Part shown: positions 1 through 7,310 of the stretch, piece by piece
Numbering within the stretch: the first letter of the stretch is position 1
How the letters are laid out: every line of letters begins with the position of its first letter
Source: Cronobacter sakazakii
GTDB lineage: Bacteria > Pseudomonadota > Gammaproteobacteria > Enterobacterales > Enterobacteriaceae
Length of the DNA: 64,000 nt
Direction of reading: 5' to 3'
NCBI RefSeq assembly: GCF_000982825.1
Contig: NZ_CP011047.1
Coordinates: 1,426,001 to 1,490,000 of the forward strand
The notes under the pieces: generated by a model
The model's input: only the letters and a program-made list of their open reading frames with translations
Told to the model about the DNA's origin: nothing
Database searches by the model: none
Made by a program: the position numbers and the translations under genes

Positions 1-248
1 AGGGTAGACGCCATCCGCAGGCCAGGCCGCTTAAAGGTTTTGGCGGCGCGGGTGTACTTGAGGTGGTGGAGGATTATCAGGGGAATGCCTTTCGGGCGGT
101 CTATACCGTGTGCCTGAAAGATGCGATTTATGTCCTGCACGTATTCCAGAAAAAATCCTCTTCCGGGATTGCCACGCCCCGCCCGGAGATGGAAAAAATT
201 GAACAACGACTGAAAGCCGCGCAACGCCACGCCGGAGGGCTGAAATGA
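1..248 (+). CDS. RelE/HigB-like (Gp49 family) toxin, 5' end missing
   Basis: The reading frame is open from the left edge, so the start lies outside the window; about 81 C-terminal residues are visible. The segment with KGFGGAGVLEVVEDY, AVYTV and VLHVFQKKS followed by IATP and EMEKIEQRLK is typical of phage Gp49-like HigB toxins, which are ribosome-dependent mRNA interferases of the RelE superfamily. The stop codon overlaps the start of the next gene (ATGA), which encodes an HTH protein. This toxin-first order is normal for HigBA pairs. An internal ATG at 63 is probably not the real start because the conserved core begins before it. Family assignment is fairly secure; activity is inferred. 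Confidence 0.75.
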   Translation, partial: GRRHPQARPLKGFGGAGVLEVVEDYQGNAFRAVYTVCLKDAIYVLHVFQKKSSSGIATPRPEMEKIEQRLKAAQRHAGGLK

Positions 249-568
249 CAGCAGACATTGAACGCAGTAACGGAAATGTGTATGACGATCTCGGGCTTAT
301 CGACGCCGAAGAGATGCAGCTAAAAGCGCAGCTCGCTATGGCCGTTAGCGACATTCTTAAAGCGCGCGGCTTAACCCAGCAGGAGGCGGCCCGTCTTCTG
401 GGCATGACCCAGCCAAAACTTTCTTTATTACTTCGCGGCCAGTTTCGCGGGATCAGCGAAACGAAAATGATGGCCTGCCTGATGCTCCTCGGGCGGGATA
501 TCAGTATCGTCGTCGGCGAAGCACAACAGGCGCGCGGAAAAATGCGCCTGATTTATGAGCCAGCCTGA
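245..568 (+). CDS. HigA-type XRE-family antitoxin
   Basis: A 107-residue protein with a helix-turn-helix at about residues 38-90: LTQQEAARLLGMTQPKLSLLL followed by GxFRGISE and a conserved hydrophobic helix (MMACLMLLGRDI). This HTH_37/XRE type is the usual partner of Gp49-like toxins. It would bind the toxin and repress the shared promoter, which lies left of the window. It overlaps the toxin gene by 4 bp, indicating translational coupling. Whether the pair is chromosomal baggage or part of a mobile element cannot be judged here. Confidence 0.8.
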   Translation: MTADIERSNGNVYDDLGLIDAEEMQLKAQLAMAVSDILKARGLTQQEAARLLGMTQPKLSLLLRGQFRGISETKMMACLMLLGRDISIVVGEAQQARGKMRLIYEPA

Positions 569-594
569 CACAGGACAGCGCTCGTGGCTGCGCG

Positions 595-867
595 TTAACG
601 CCGTCCCCGCACGGGCGTGCTGGCGGACCATGAAAAGGTCGCGTCGCTGTCCGGTTTATACGCCTGCGCTTTTTTCTGTTTGCGCGTCTGCTTCGCCGCC
701 TGTTCGCGCTGCGCCATCAGCTTGTCGATATACTCTTTTTTGACGTGGTTGGCTTCGGAATTGGTAAGCGGGCGGCCATGGGCGATGCGGGCGCGGTCGA
801 GCAGGGTTTTTAATTCGCGCTGTTCGCTTTCCGTCATCTCTTTCTGGGTCAGTCGGGGCAGGGACAT
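595..867 (-). CDS. yjbD: YjbD, DUF3811 small protein
   Basis: A 90-residue basic, highly charged helical protein starting MSLPRLTQKEMTESEQRELK and ending in SWSAxTPVRGRR. This agrees closely with E. coli YjbD (DUF3811), which also sits upstream of lysC. There is no signal peptide and no known function. The start at 867 has a good ribosome-binding site (GAGGAG on the minus strand). The C-terminal half (KQTRKQKKAQAYKPDSD) is Lys/Arg/Gln-rich, which may favour RNA or ribosome contacts; that is speculation. It is convergent with the antitoxin gene. Confidence 0.88.
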   Translation of the reverse strand: MSLPRLTQKEMTESEQRELKTLLDRARIAHGRPLTNSEANHVKKEYIDKLMAQREQAAKQTRKQKKAQAYKPDSDATFSWSASTPVRGRR

Positions 868-927
868 AGTGGCGACTCCTCAGGGGGTGAGCCGCCAGTG
901 TAACGCAACGCCGCCGCTAACTCAGTA

Positions 928-955
928 AATAAGCCCGGTTTCGCCGGGCTTATTT
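928..955 (-). terminator. rho-independent terminator of panS (bidirectional form)
   Basis: AATAAGCCCGG and its complement CCGGGCTTATT form a stem with a TTTCG loop just after the panS stop codon. On the minus strand the stem ends in a T-rich stretch. Confidence 0.8.
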
Positions 956-957
956 GG

Positions 958-1893
958 TTAGCGTGCTGTACGCCGCGCGTTTTTGTCGACCGGTTTGCCG
1001 GACCAGTAGCCCGCGAGCAGCGAGCCGGAGAGGTTATGCCAAACCGAGAACAGCGCGCCGGGCAGGGCCGCGAGCGGCGAGAAATAGAGTTTGCCGAGCG
1101 CGGCGGCAAGCCCGGAGTTTTGCATCCCGACTTCAATCGCCAGCGTCCGGCAGGTGGATTCGTCAAAGCCGAAGAGACGCCCGCCCCAGTAACCGCCGAG
1201 CAGGCCGATACTGTTATGCAGAATCACCGCCACAATCACCATCAGCCCGACCGACGCGATATGCGAGGCGGAACCCGCCACCACGGCGCTGATAATCGCC
1301 AGAATACACACCATGGAAAACGCGGGCAGGTAAGGCTCCACCGCTTTCACCACACGCGGGAACAGGTGATGCACGATAAGCCCGAGCGCAATCGGGATCA
1401 CCACGATTTGCAGAATGCTCAGCAGCATCCCCATCACATCGACCTGAATATGCGCGTCAACATAGAGGCGCGTCAGCAGCGGCGTGGCGACCACGCCTAC
1501 CAGCGTTGAGACCGACGAAATGGTCACCGACAGCGCCACGTCACCTTTCGCCAGATAGATCATGACGTTAGACGCCGTACCGCTCGCCACGCTCCCCACC
1601 AGCACCATACCGGCGGAGAGATCCGGCGGCATATGAAACAGCATCGCCAGCAGCCAGGCGGCCAGCGGCATTACCAGATAGTGCAGGAAAATCCCTGCGG
1701 CCACCGGCGCGGGGCGCGACAGCACGCGTTTGAAATCATCGAGTTTCAGGTGTACGCCCATACCAAACATAATCAGCATCAATAACGTGCTGACCCACGG
1801 GCCGATGGGCGTAAACGTGGCGGGCGTGTAATACGCAATAACCGAGAGCAGCAGCGCCCAGAGCGGGAACAGCCGGGTGAGTGTCGCGAGCAT
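958..1893 (-). CDS. panS: PanS-type ketopantoate/pantothenate transporter (BASS family)
   Basis: A 311-residue inner-membrane carrier of the bile acid:sodium symporter fold. It has about nine hydrophobic segments, and the motifs GSVASGTASNVMIYLAKGD and EVGMQNSGLAAAL are the two discontinuous-helix signatures of the family. Enterobacterial members of this subgroup are annotated as PanS, importing ketopantoate, pantoate or pantothenate. I chose the ATG at 1893 because AAGGA lies 8 bases upstream and the hydrophobic N-terminus begins there. The longer frame to 1998 adds 35 residues unlike a transporter N-terminus. Substrate is inferred from family naming; another small organic acid is possible. 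Confidence 0.8.
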   Translation of the reverse strand: MLATLTRLFPLWALLLSVIAYYTPATFTPIGPWVSTLLMLIMFGMGVHLKLDDFKRVLSRPAPVAAGIFLHYLVMPLAAWLLAMLFHMPPDLSAGMVLVGSVASGTASNVMIYLAKGDVALSVTISSVSTLVGVVATPLLTRLYVDAHIQVDVMGMLLSILQIVVIPIALGLIVHHLFPRVVKAVEPYLPAFSMVCILAIISAVVAGSASHIASVGLMVIVAVILHNSIGLLGGYWGGRLFGFDESTCRTLAIEVGMQNSGLAAALGKLYFSPLAALPGALFSVWHNLSGSLLAGYWSGKPVDKNARRTAR

Positions 1894-2054
1894 CGTGTTT
1901 TCCTTGCACCCCGTGGCGAACCGTCGTCGTAACGCGGCATCGCCGGGGAGAATGTTGTGTTGTGTCGTTATAAACAGGCCGGGATCGAGCCCGGCCATTG
2001 GTATTGTTTATCGTGCGAGGGAAAGTTATTCAAACAAATTATGATGAAAAGCCC

Positions 2055-3647
2055 TCATTCAGGGGCTTTAACCTGCTCCCAGCTCAGCCCAAAACGCGCC
2101 AGATATTTACGCAGCCGGTCGGCGTCGTTCGGGTTGGCTTTCTTCTGGCGCGAAACCGCAAACAGCGTGCGTCCGGCCTCAGAGAGCGAGGCGCTACGCC
2201 TGCACACGGCAACAACCGCCGCCAGCTGATCCTGGTCGAAGAGATCGAGCGTTGCGGTATCAACAGGCAGCGCGGCGGCAGGGTCTGCGAGCGGCCGCCA
2301 GCTCGCGGTAAGACGGCCGATTTCTTCCTCGACTAACGCGTCGGTAATGCGTCCCTGTTCGGCAAGCGTCGCCATGCGTGCCACCGAGCTGCCCAGTTCG
2401 CGAAAGTTGCCCGGCCAGCGCGCCTGCGGCGAGCAGGCGAAGGCGAGATAATTTTCGCGCGCCGTTTTATCAAAGCGGATCTGCGTCTGCTGCTGCGCCG
2501 AGAAGCGCTGTAGCTCATACTCCACGTTTGGCGCGATATCCTCGCGGCGCTCGGCGAGGCCCGGCAGCGCGAAGGCCCACATATTAATACGCGCAAAGAG
2601 ATCTTCACGAAAGCGGCCTTCGGCGACCCATCGCGCCATGTCGCGGTGCGTACCGGCGATCAGCTGAAAATCGCTCTGCACTTCTTTATCCGCGCCGAAC
2701 GGGAAAAAGGTCTTTTCCTCAATAGCTTTCAGCAGCATCGCCTGTTCATCGAGCCCCAGCTCAGCGATTTCATCCAGAAACAGCACGCCGCCGTCGGCCT
2801 CGCGCAGAAGCCCTGGCCGCGCCTGCTGCGCGCCGGTAAACGCGCCCTTCACGTGGCCAAAGAGCGTCGACATCGCGTTATCGCCGCGAAGCGTCGCGCA
2901 GTTCACGGAGACCAGTTTTCCCTGCACCAGATGCCGCGCCTGGCGCAGCTGGAAAATGCGCTTTGCGAGAAACGATTTCCCCGCGCCGGTCGGCCCCGTC
3001 AGCAGAATCGGCGCGGTGGATCGCAGCGCCACGCGCTCGATCTGGTCGATCAGACGGTTAAACGTGGCGTTACGGGTGTCGATGCCGGATTTGAGGAACG
3101 ACACCGACTGCTGCTGCTCGCGCTGGAAGCGGCTGGTCAGCGTCGCATAGCGGCTTAAATCGAGATCGATGACCGACGTCGTGCCGATGGTTTTCTGCGC
3201 TTCATCGTCGCCCTGACGATCGGGGCTGGTCTGTAACAGCGCCGCCGGGAGATACCGCGCTTCGGTCAGCAGGAACCAGCAGATCTGCGCCACGTGCGTG
3301 CCTGTTGTGATATGCACCAGATACTCTTCGTTATCGGTATCAAAGGGATAGCGCGTGGCGAAATCCAGCAGCGCGGCGTACACCTCCTCGAAATCCCACG
3401 GATCGTCCATCACCACGGTGTGCGGGCGTACTTCGGTATGCGGCGAGACGGCGGCGATATCTTCTGTGACCCGCTCTGCGAGCGACGCGTCGCGCGCCTG
3501 GTACAGCAGTTCAAAGCGGTCGACAGGCAAACCGGGCTGCTGGCACAGCGCGACGGACGGACGCCATTTATTCCAGCGGTTGGCGCGCTTACCGCGCCGG
3601 TCCAGTACGGTGCCCAGCATGCCAATCACCACGCGACGCTTTTGCAT
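2055..3647 (-). CDS. rtcR: RtcR, sigma54-dependent activator of the RNA-repair operon
   Basis: A 530-residue bacterial enhancer-binding protein. Residues 1-180 are the RtcR N-terminal CARF-like regulatory domain (HITTGTHVAQICWF near 112). Residues 190-430 are the AAA+ domain with Walker A GPTGAGKS (218-225), the sigma54-contact loop GAFTGA (268-273) and Walker B LFLDE (289-293). The C-terminus carries a Fis-like DNA-binding region. The family senses a nucleotide or RNA-damage-linked ligand through the CARF domain and then activates rtc transcription with sigma54 RNA polymerase. It is divergent from the slipin-rtcB operon, with upstream repeats and a sigma54 promoter between. All key residues are present, so it should be functional. 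Confidence 0.96.
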   Translation of the reverse strand: MQKRRVVIGMLGTVLDRRGKRANRWNKWRPSVALCQQPGLPVDRFELLYQARDASLAERVTEDIAAVSPHTEVRPHTVVMDDPWDFEEVYAALLDFATRYPFDTDNEEYLVHITTGTHVAQICWFLLTEARYLPAALLQTSPDRQGDDEAQKTIGTTSVIDLDLSRYATLTSRFQREQQQSVSFLKSGIDTRNATFNRLIDQIERVALRSTAPILLTGPTGAGKSFLAKRIFQLRQARHLVQGKLVSVNCATLRGDNAMSTLFGHVKGAFTGAQQARPGLLREADGGVLFLDEIAELGLDEQAMLLKAIEEKTFFPFGADKEVQSDFQLIAGTHRDMARWVAEGRFREDLFARINMWAFALPGLAERREDIAPNVEYELQRFSAQQQTQIRFDKTARENYLAFACSPQARWPGNFRELGSSVARMATLAEQGRITDALVEEEIGRLTASWRPLADPAAALPVDTATLDLFDQDQLAAVVAVCRRSASLSEAGRTLFAVSRQKKANPNDADRLRKYLARFGLSWEQVKAPE

Positions 3648-3656
3648 CTCTTATCC

Positions 3657-3742
3657 TTAAAGATAAATAACGATATTAAAAGATAAATCATACGCCTTTC
3701 TGTTATAGCCGTCGCGTATCGAATAAAAAATTTATCTCTTAA
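3657..3742. promoter_or_regulatory. Three-copy TTAA(A/G)AGATAAAT repeat, candidate RtcR upstream activator sites
   Basis: The 12-13 bp word occurs directly at 3657-3668 and 3676-3688 and inverted at 3730-3742. It lies between rtcR and the sigma54 promoter, with the nearest copy about 40 bp from the -24 element, which is where enhancer sites of sigma54 activators lie. The repeats are seen; binding by RtcR is inference. Confidence 0.55.
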
Positions 3743-3783
3743 TAATCAACATATTAAAAATTTATTTTCACCTTAAACGAAAC

Positions 3784-3799
3784 TGGCACGCATCTGGCA
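3784..3799 (+). promoter_or_regulatory. sigma54 (-24/-12) promoter of the slipin-rtcB operon
   Basis: TGGCACGCATCTGGCA matches the consensus TGGCAC-N5-TTGCA with one mismatch and correct GG-GC spacing. It predicts a transcript start near 3810, leaving a leader of about 310 nt before the slipin start codon. Confidence 0.85.
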
Positions 3800-3809
3800 A
3801 TTATCACTT

Positions 3810-4112
3810 CGTCAGCACGCTGGGTATGCAGGGGTTTATAGCCCCGCCGGCGCACCGGGAACGGTAACACGTTATCCAGGGGGCGTTCCGCCAGTGCAAT
3901 GACGTGGAAAACGTTCGGTTTATCAGGTTCGACTCCTGAACTTTCTTTCTCCTTCCAGAGAAACGTTAAAAGCAGTACCCCGGCGGTTGAGTCGTTAGCG
4001 ACCGCCACACACTGACGCCGGTAACGGCGCCGGGCGGCAGGCAGAAAAGACCGGAACAGAGGTGGCTTCCCCCTCCCGCTTCGCGCCGTTATCCGCGTCA
4101 GCCACAACAGTA
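3810..4112 (+). ncRNA. Structured leader RNA with tRNA T-arm, YrlA/tRNA-mimic candidate
   Basis: This 300-nt stretch between the sigma54 promoter and the slipin gene has no convincing coding frame but strong structure. At 3923-3939 there is a perfect tRNA T-arm: stem TCAGG/CCTGA enclosing the 7-nt loop TTCGACT. Just before it is an anticodon-arm-like hairpin (3901-3915). Other hairpins are GGGG/CCCC around 3831-3845, GGCGGT/ACCGCC (3983-4006) and GCCG-GTAA-CGGC (4017-4028). I found no matching acceptor stem, so it is not a normal tRNA. Known RtcR-controlled operons can carry Y-RNA-like (Yrl) transcripts that mimic tRNAs; this is the best analogy. It could instead be only a structured 5' UTR. 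RNA ends are unknown. Confidence 0.5.
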
Positions 4113-4122
4113 AGGGAAAAAA

Positions 4123-5256
4123 ATGAATAACAAAGTGACGATTCGTAAGGGCCAGCTGGGTTTACTGGCAAAACAGGGTGATTTTTATCAGGTGCTGGAA
4201 GCGGGCGAGCATCGCCTGCCGTGGTTCAACAAACCGGATGTGACGCTGGTGGAGATGAACAGCGGTGACGTCGCGCCGGCGCTGACCGACTATCTGCGCC
4301 GTTTTCAGCCAGAATGGGTAGAGAAATATTGCCTGGCGGTTGATACCGCCGATAACGAAACCGCGGCGCTGTGGCGTAACAACGTGCTGGTGGAAATTAT
4401 CCCGCCGGGTGCGCGGCGTCTCTTCTGGCGCGACGGCGACAGCCTGCGCGCCGTGCGTATGGATACCCGCGACGTGCAGGTGCCGACGGAGATAATGGCC
4501 GCCGTGTTACAGCCGCGCGGCCGTGATGTCGTAGTGAAAGGGCGCGACGCTATCCTGACCGTTAACGTGCCCGCCTGGCATGTGGGCGTGCTGAAAATCG
4601 ACGGCGTTACGCAGCCGCTGCTGCCGCCAGGCTTAAGCGCGTACTGGAAAATCAACCATCTGGTGGAGGCGGAAGTCGTGGATACGCGCCTTCAGGCGAT
4701 GGAAGTCTCCGGGCAGGAGATCCTGACCAAAGATAAAGTGAACCTGCGCATTAATCTGGGGGCCAACTGGCGCTATCAGGACGTGTTGCAGGCGTACAGC
4801 CAGCTTGCCAAACCGCTGGAGCATTTATACCGCGAGCTGCAGTTTGCGTTGCGAGAGGCGGTCGGCACCCGCACGCTCGATGAGCTGCTGGAAAATAAAC
4901 AGATCATCGACGATGTGGTGAGCGCGCAGGTTATCGCCCGTATGGCACCGTTTGGTATCGACGTGGCGTCGACCGGCGTGAAAGACATCGTGCTGCCGGG
5001 CGACATGAAAACGATTTTGTCGCGGCTGGTGGAGGCGGAGAAATCCGCGCAGGCGAACGTGATTCGTCGCCGTGAAGAGACCGCCGCGACCCGTTCGCTG
5101 CTGAACACCGCAAAAGTCATGGAAAACAATCCGGTCGCACTGCGACTGAAAGAGCTCGAAACCCTGGAAAAAGTGGCGGAGCGTATCGATAAGATCTCCG
5201 TATTCGGCGGCCTGGATCAGGTGCTGCAGGGGCTGGTACAGATTAAAGGGGTATAA
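4123..5256 (+). CDS. Slipin / SPFH-domain protein of the rtc operon
   Basis: A 377-residue protein with an SPFH (stomatin/prohibitin/flotillin) domain at about 150-330: VPAWHVGVLKIDG, LPPGLSAYWK, DVVSAQVIARMAPFGIDVASTGVKDI and a C-terminal Ala/Glu-rich coiled coil (VEAEKSAQANVIRRREETAATRS is in the typical position). The N-terminal 150 residues resemble the slipin subgroup found beside rtcB and have no clear membrane anchor. It starts 13 bp after AAGGGA and is followed 2 bp later by rtcB, so the two are co-transcribed. SPFH proteins form oligomeric rings on membranes; a role as a scaffold for RNA repair is inference from context. In Salmonella the equivalent position holds the Ro60-like gene rsr, which I do not see here. 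Confidence 0.88.
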   Translation: MNNKVTIRKGQLGLLAKQGDFYQVLEAGEHRLPWFNKPDVTLVEMNSGDVAPALTDYLRRFQPEWVEKYCLAVDTADNETAALWRNNVLVEIIPPGARRLFWRDGDSLRAVRMDTRDVQVPTEIMAAVLQPRGRDVVVKGRDAILTVNVPAWHVGVLKIDGVTQPLLPPGLSAYWKINHLVEAEVVDTRLQAMEVSGQEILTKDKVNLRINLGANWRYQDVLQAYSQLAKPLEHLYRELQFALREAVGTRTLDELLENKQIIDDVVSAQVIARMAPFGIDVASTGVKDIVLPGDMKTILSRLVEAEKSAQANVIRRREETAATRSLLNTAKVMENNPVALRLKELETLEKVAERIDKISVFGGLDQVLQGLVQIKGV

Positions 5257-5258
5257 CA

Positions 5259-6485
5259 ATGAAAGAGAATCACTATCAGACGCTGGCGCAGGCTAACGGC
5301 GCGCCGGTAAAAATGTGGACCCACGGCGTGCCGGTAGAGCCGGAAGCGCGTGAGCAGCTGCTGAAAACGGCGAAAATGCCGTTTATTTTTAAACACCTGG
5401 CGGTGATGCCGGATGTGCATCTCGGTAAAGGCTCGACCATCGGCAGCGTGATCCCGACCAAAGGCGCGATTATCCCGGCGGCGGTGGGCGTGGATATCGG
5501 CTGCGGGATGATCGCGGTGCGCACGTCGCTCGTGGCGCGCGATCTGCCGGATAACCTGAGCGGGCTGCGCAGCGCCATCGAACAGGCCGTCCCGCACGGG
5601 CGCACCACAGGGCGCGGCCAGCGTGATAAAGGCGCGTGGTCGAACACGCCGCAGGATGTGGACCACCACTGGGCATCGCTTGCGCCGCGCTTTAAACGCC
5701 TGACGGATAAATATCCCAACCTGTTGAAGACTAACAATCATCAGCATCTGGGAACGCTCGGTACGGGTAACCACTTTATCGAGATCTGCCTTGATGAACA
5801 GGAGCGCGTGTGGGTGATGCTGCACAGCGGATCGCGCGGCGTGGGTAACGCCATCGGCACCCATTTCATCGGGCTTGCGCAGAAAGATATGCAGCGCCAT
5901 ATGGCGAATCTGCCGGACCGCGATCTCGCCTATTTTGAAGAGGGCAGCAAGCACTACGCCGATTACATCGAGGCGGTGGAGTGGGCGCAGGATTTCGCGC
6001 GCCAGAACCGCGAAGTGATGATGAACCGCGTGCTGGCGGCGCTTTCCTCGATTATCACGAAGCCGTTTATGACGCAGCAGGAGGCCGTGAACTGCCACCA
6101 TAACTATGTGCAGAAAGAGACGCATTTTGGTGAAGAGATCCTGGTGACGCGCAAAGGCGCGGTGTCGGCGCAAAAAGGCCAGATGGGCATCATTCCGGGC
6201 TCCATGGGTGCCAAAAGCTTTATCGTGCGCGGGCTGGGAAACGAAGAGAGTTTTTGTTCATGCAGCCACGGCGCAGGGCGCGCGATGAGCCGTACCGCGG
6301 CGAAAAAACGCTTCACGGTGGAAGATCAAATCCGCGCCACGGCGCACGTGGAGTGCCGTAAAGACAGCGATGTCATTGATGAGATCCCGATGGCGTATAA
6401 AGACATCGACGCCGTGATGGCCGCGCAGTCGTCGCTGGTGGAAATTGTGCATACGCTGCGTCAGGTCGTGTGCGTGAAAGGATAA
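5259..6485 (+). CDS. rtcB: RtcB, 3'-phosphate/5'-OH RNA ligase
   Basis: A 408-residue RtcB of normal length. It joins RNA 2',3'-cyclic phosphate or 3'-phosphate ends to 5'-OH ends using GTP and Mn2+, for example to mend tRNAs cut by nucleases. Metal ligands and active-site motifs are present: MPDVHLGKG (51-58), GVDIGCGM with the metal-binding Cys at 82, GTGNHFIE, HSGSRGVGN, NCHHNYVQKE and CSHGAGRAMSR, whose His becomes guanylylated. The stop is followed by the nucleotidyltransferase gene 13 bp later. The usual partner rtcA (RNA cyclase) is missing downstream, so this operon depends on RtcB plus a nucleotidyltransferase instead. Confidence 0.97.
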   Translation: MKENHYQTLAQANGAPVKMWTHGVPVEPEAREQLLKTAKMPFIFKHLAVMPDVHLGKGSTIGSVIPTKGAIIPAAVGVDIGCGMIAVRTSLVARDLPDNLSGLRSAIEQAVPHGRTTGRGQRDKGAWSNTPQDVDHHWASLAPRFKRLTDKYPNLLKTNNHQHLGTLGTGNHFIEICLDEQERVWVMLHSGSRGVGNAIGTHFIGLAQKDMQRHMANLPDRDLAYFEEGSKHYADYIEAVEWAQDFARQNREVMMNRVLAALSSIITKPFMTQQEAVNCHHNYVQKETHFGEEILVTRKGAVSAQKGQMGIIPGSMGAKSFIVRGLGNEESFCSCSHGAGRAMSRTAAKKRFTVEDQIRATAHVECRKDSDVIDEIPMAYKDIDAVMAAQSSLVEIVHTLRQVVCVKG

Positions 6486-6498
6486 TTTTTAAGGAAAA

Positions 6499-7287
6499 AT
6501 GATGGAACTGAACGGGGTGGATGCCGCTATGCGCGAGCGCGTGCGGCAGGTGTTAAACGAGGTGCAAACAAAGTATGGCGTGAAGGTGCTTTACGCCTGT
6601 GAATCGGGCAGCCGGGGCTGGGGCTTTGCCTCGCCGGACAGCGACTACGACGTGCGCTTTCTCTATGTGCATCCGCCGGAGTGGTATTTACGGGTCGATG
6701 CGCCGCGCGATGTCATCGAACTGCCCATCGACGACACGCTTGACGTCTGCGGCTGGGAGTGGCGCAAGGCGCTCGGGCTGCTCAAGCGGGCAAACCCGAC
6801 GCTTATCGAGTGGCTCGACTCTCCCATCGTCTACCGGCAGGATGAAACCGCCATCGGCGCGCTGCGCGACCAGGTGCCGCTCTGGTTCTCCGCTGAGCGT
6901 GCGCGCTGGCACTACTACTCGATGGCCCGCAAAAACTTTCACAGTTATTTGCAGGGCGAGACGGTGCGGCTGAAGAAATATTTCTACGTGCTGCGCCCGC
7001 TGCTGGCGGTGCGCTGGGTGGAAGCGGGTAAGGGCGCGCCGCCGATGCGCTTTCGCACGCTGCTGGAGGGTACGGTGAACGATCCGCTGCTGCGGGCGGA
7101 AATCGACACGTTGCTTGCCGCCAAACAGCGAGCGGGTGAGGCCGAGTACGGCGCACCGATGCCGCGGATACACGCGTTTATCGCTGCAGAGCTGGCGCGC
7201 GGCGAAACGCCGCCGGAGCTGCCGCAGAGTGAAAAGGCGCAGGCGAGTCTGTTAGATAAGCTGCTTTATGAAACGGTGATGGCCTGA
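6499..7287 (+). CDS. RlaP-type nucleotidyltransferase (RNA repair, pol-beta fold)
   Basis: A 262-residue protein with the minimal nucleotidyltransferase motif ESGSRGWGFASPDSDYDVR (about 34-52). Its GS and DxD-like SDYDVR supply the metal-binding acidic residues. The C-terminal part, with MARKNFHSYL and LRPLLAVRWVE, fits the RlaP family (RNA repair pathway DNA polymerase beta family) often linked to RtcB. A role in adding nucleotides to damaged RNA ends, perhaps tRNA 3' ends, is inferred. Two ATGs (6499 and 6502) compete; AAGGA at 6491-6495 spaces better to 6502. The stop codon lies inside the terminator stem. It ends the sigma54 operon. Confidence 0.85.
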   Translation: MMELNGVDAAMRERVRQVLNEVQTKYGVKVLYACESGSRGWGFASPDSDYDVRFLYVHPPEWYLRVDAPRDVIELPIDDTLDVCGWEWRKALGLLKRANPTLIEWLDSPIVYRQDETAIGALRDQVPLWFSAERARWHYYSMARKNFHSYLQGETVRLKKYFYVLRPLLAVRWVEAGKGAPPMRFRTLLEGTVNDPLLRAEIDTLLAAKQRAGEAEYGAPMPRIHAFIAAELARGETPPELPQSEKAQASLLDKLLYETVMA

Positions 7288-7307
7288 CAATGTCAGGCCA
7301 TTTTTTT
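7279..7307 (+). terminator. Terminator of the rtc operon, overlapping the last stop codon
   Basis: TGGCCTGACA and TGTCAGGCCA form a 10-bp stem with a single-base loop, followed by seven T. The stop codon of the nucleotidyltransferase (7285-7287) is inside the 5' stem arm. On the minus strand the stem lacks a good T-run, so lysC termination through it is uncertain. Confidence 0.88.
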
Positions 7308-7310
7308 GGC

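Noticed and set aside
3923..3946. Complete tRNA gene
   Set aside because: The T-arm is canonical, but no 7-bp acceptor stem or normal D-arm can be paired and no CCA end follows.
5217..6173. 318-residue open frame opposite rtcB
   Set aside because: Shadow of rtcB; no recognisable domain.
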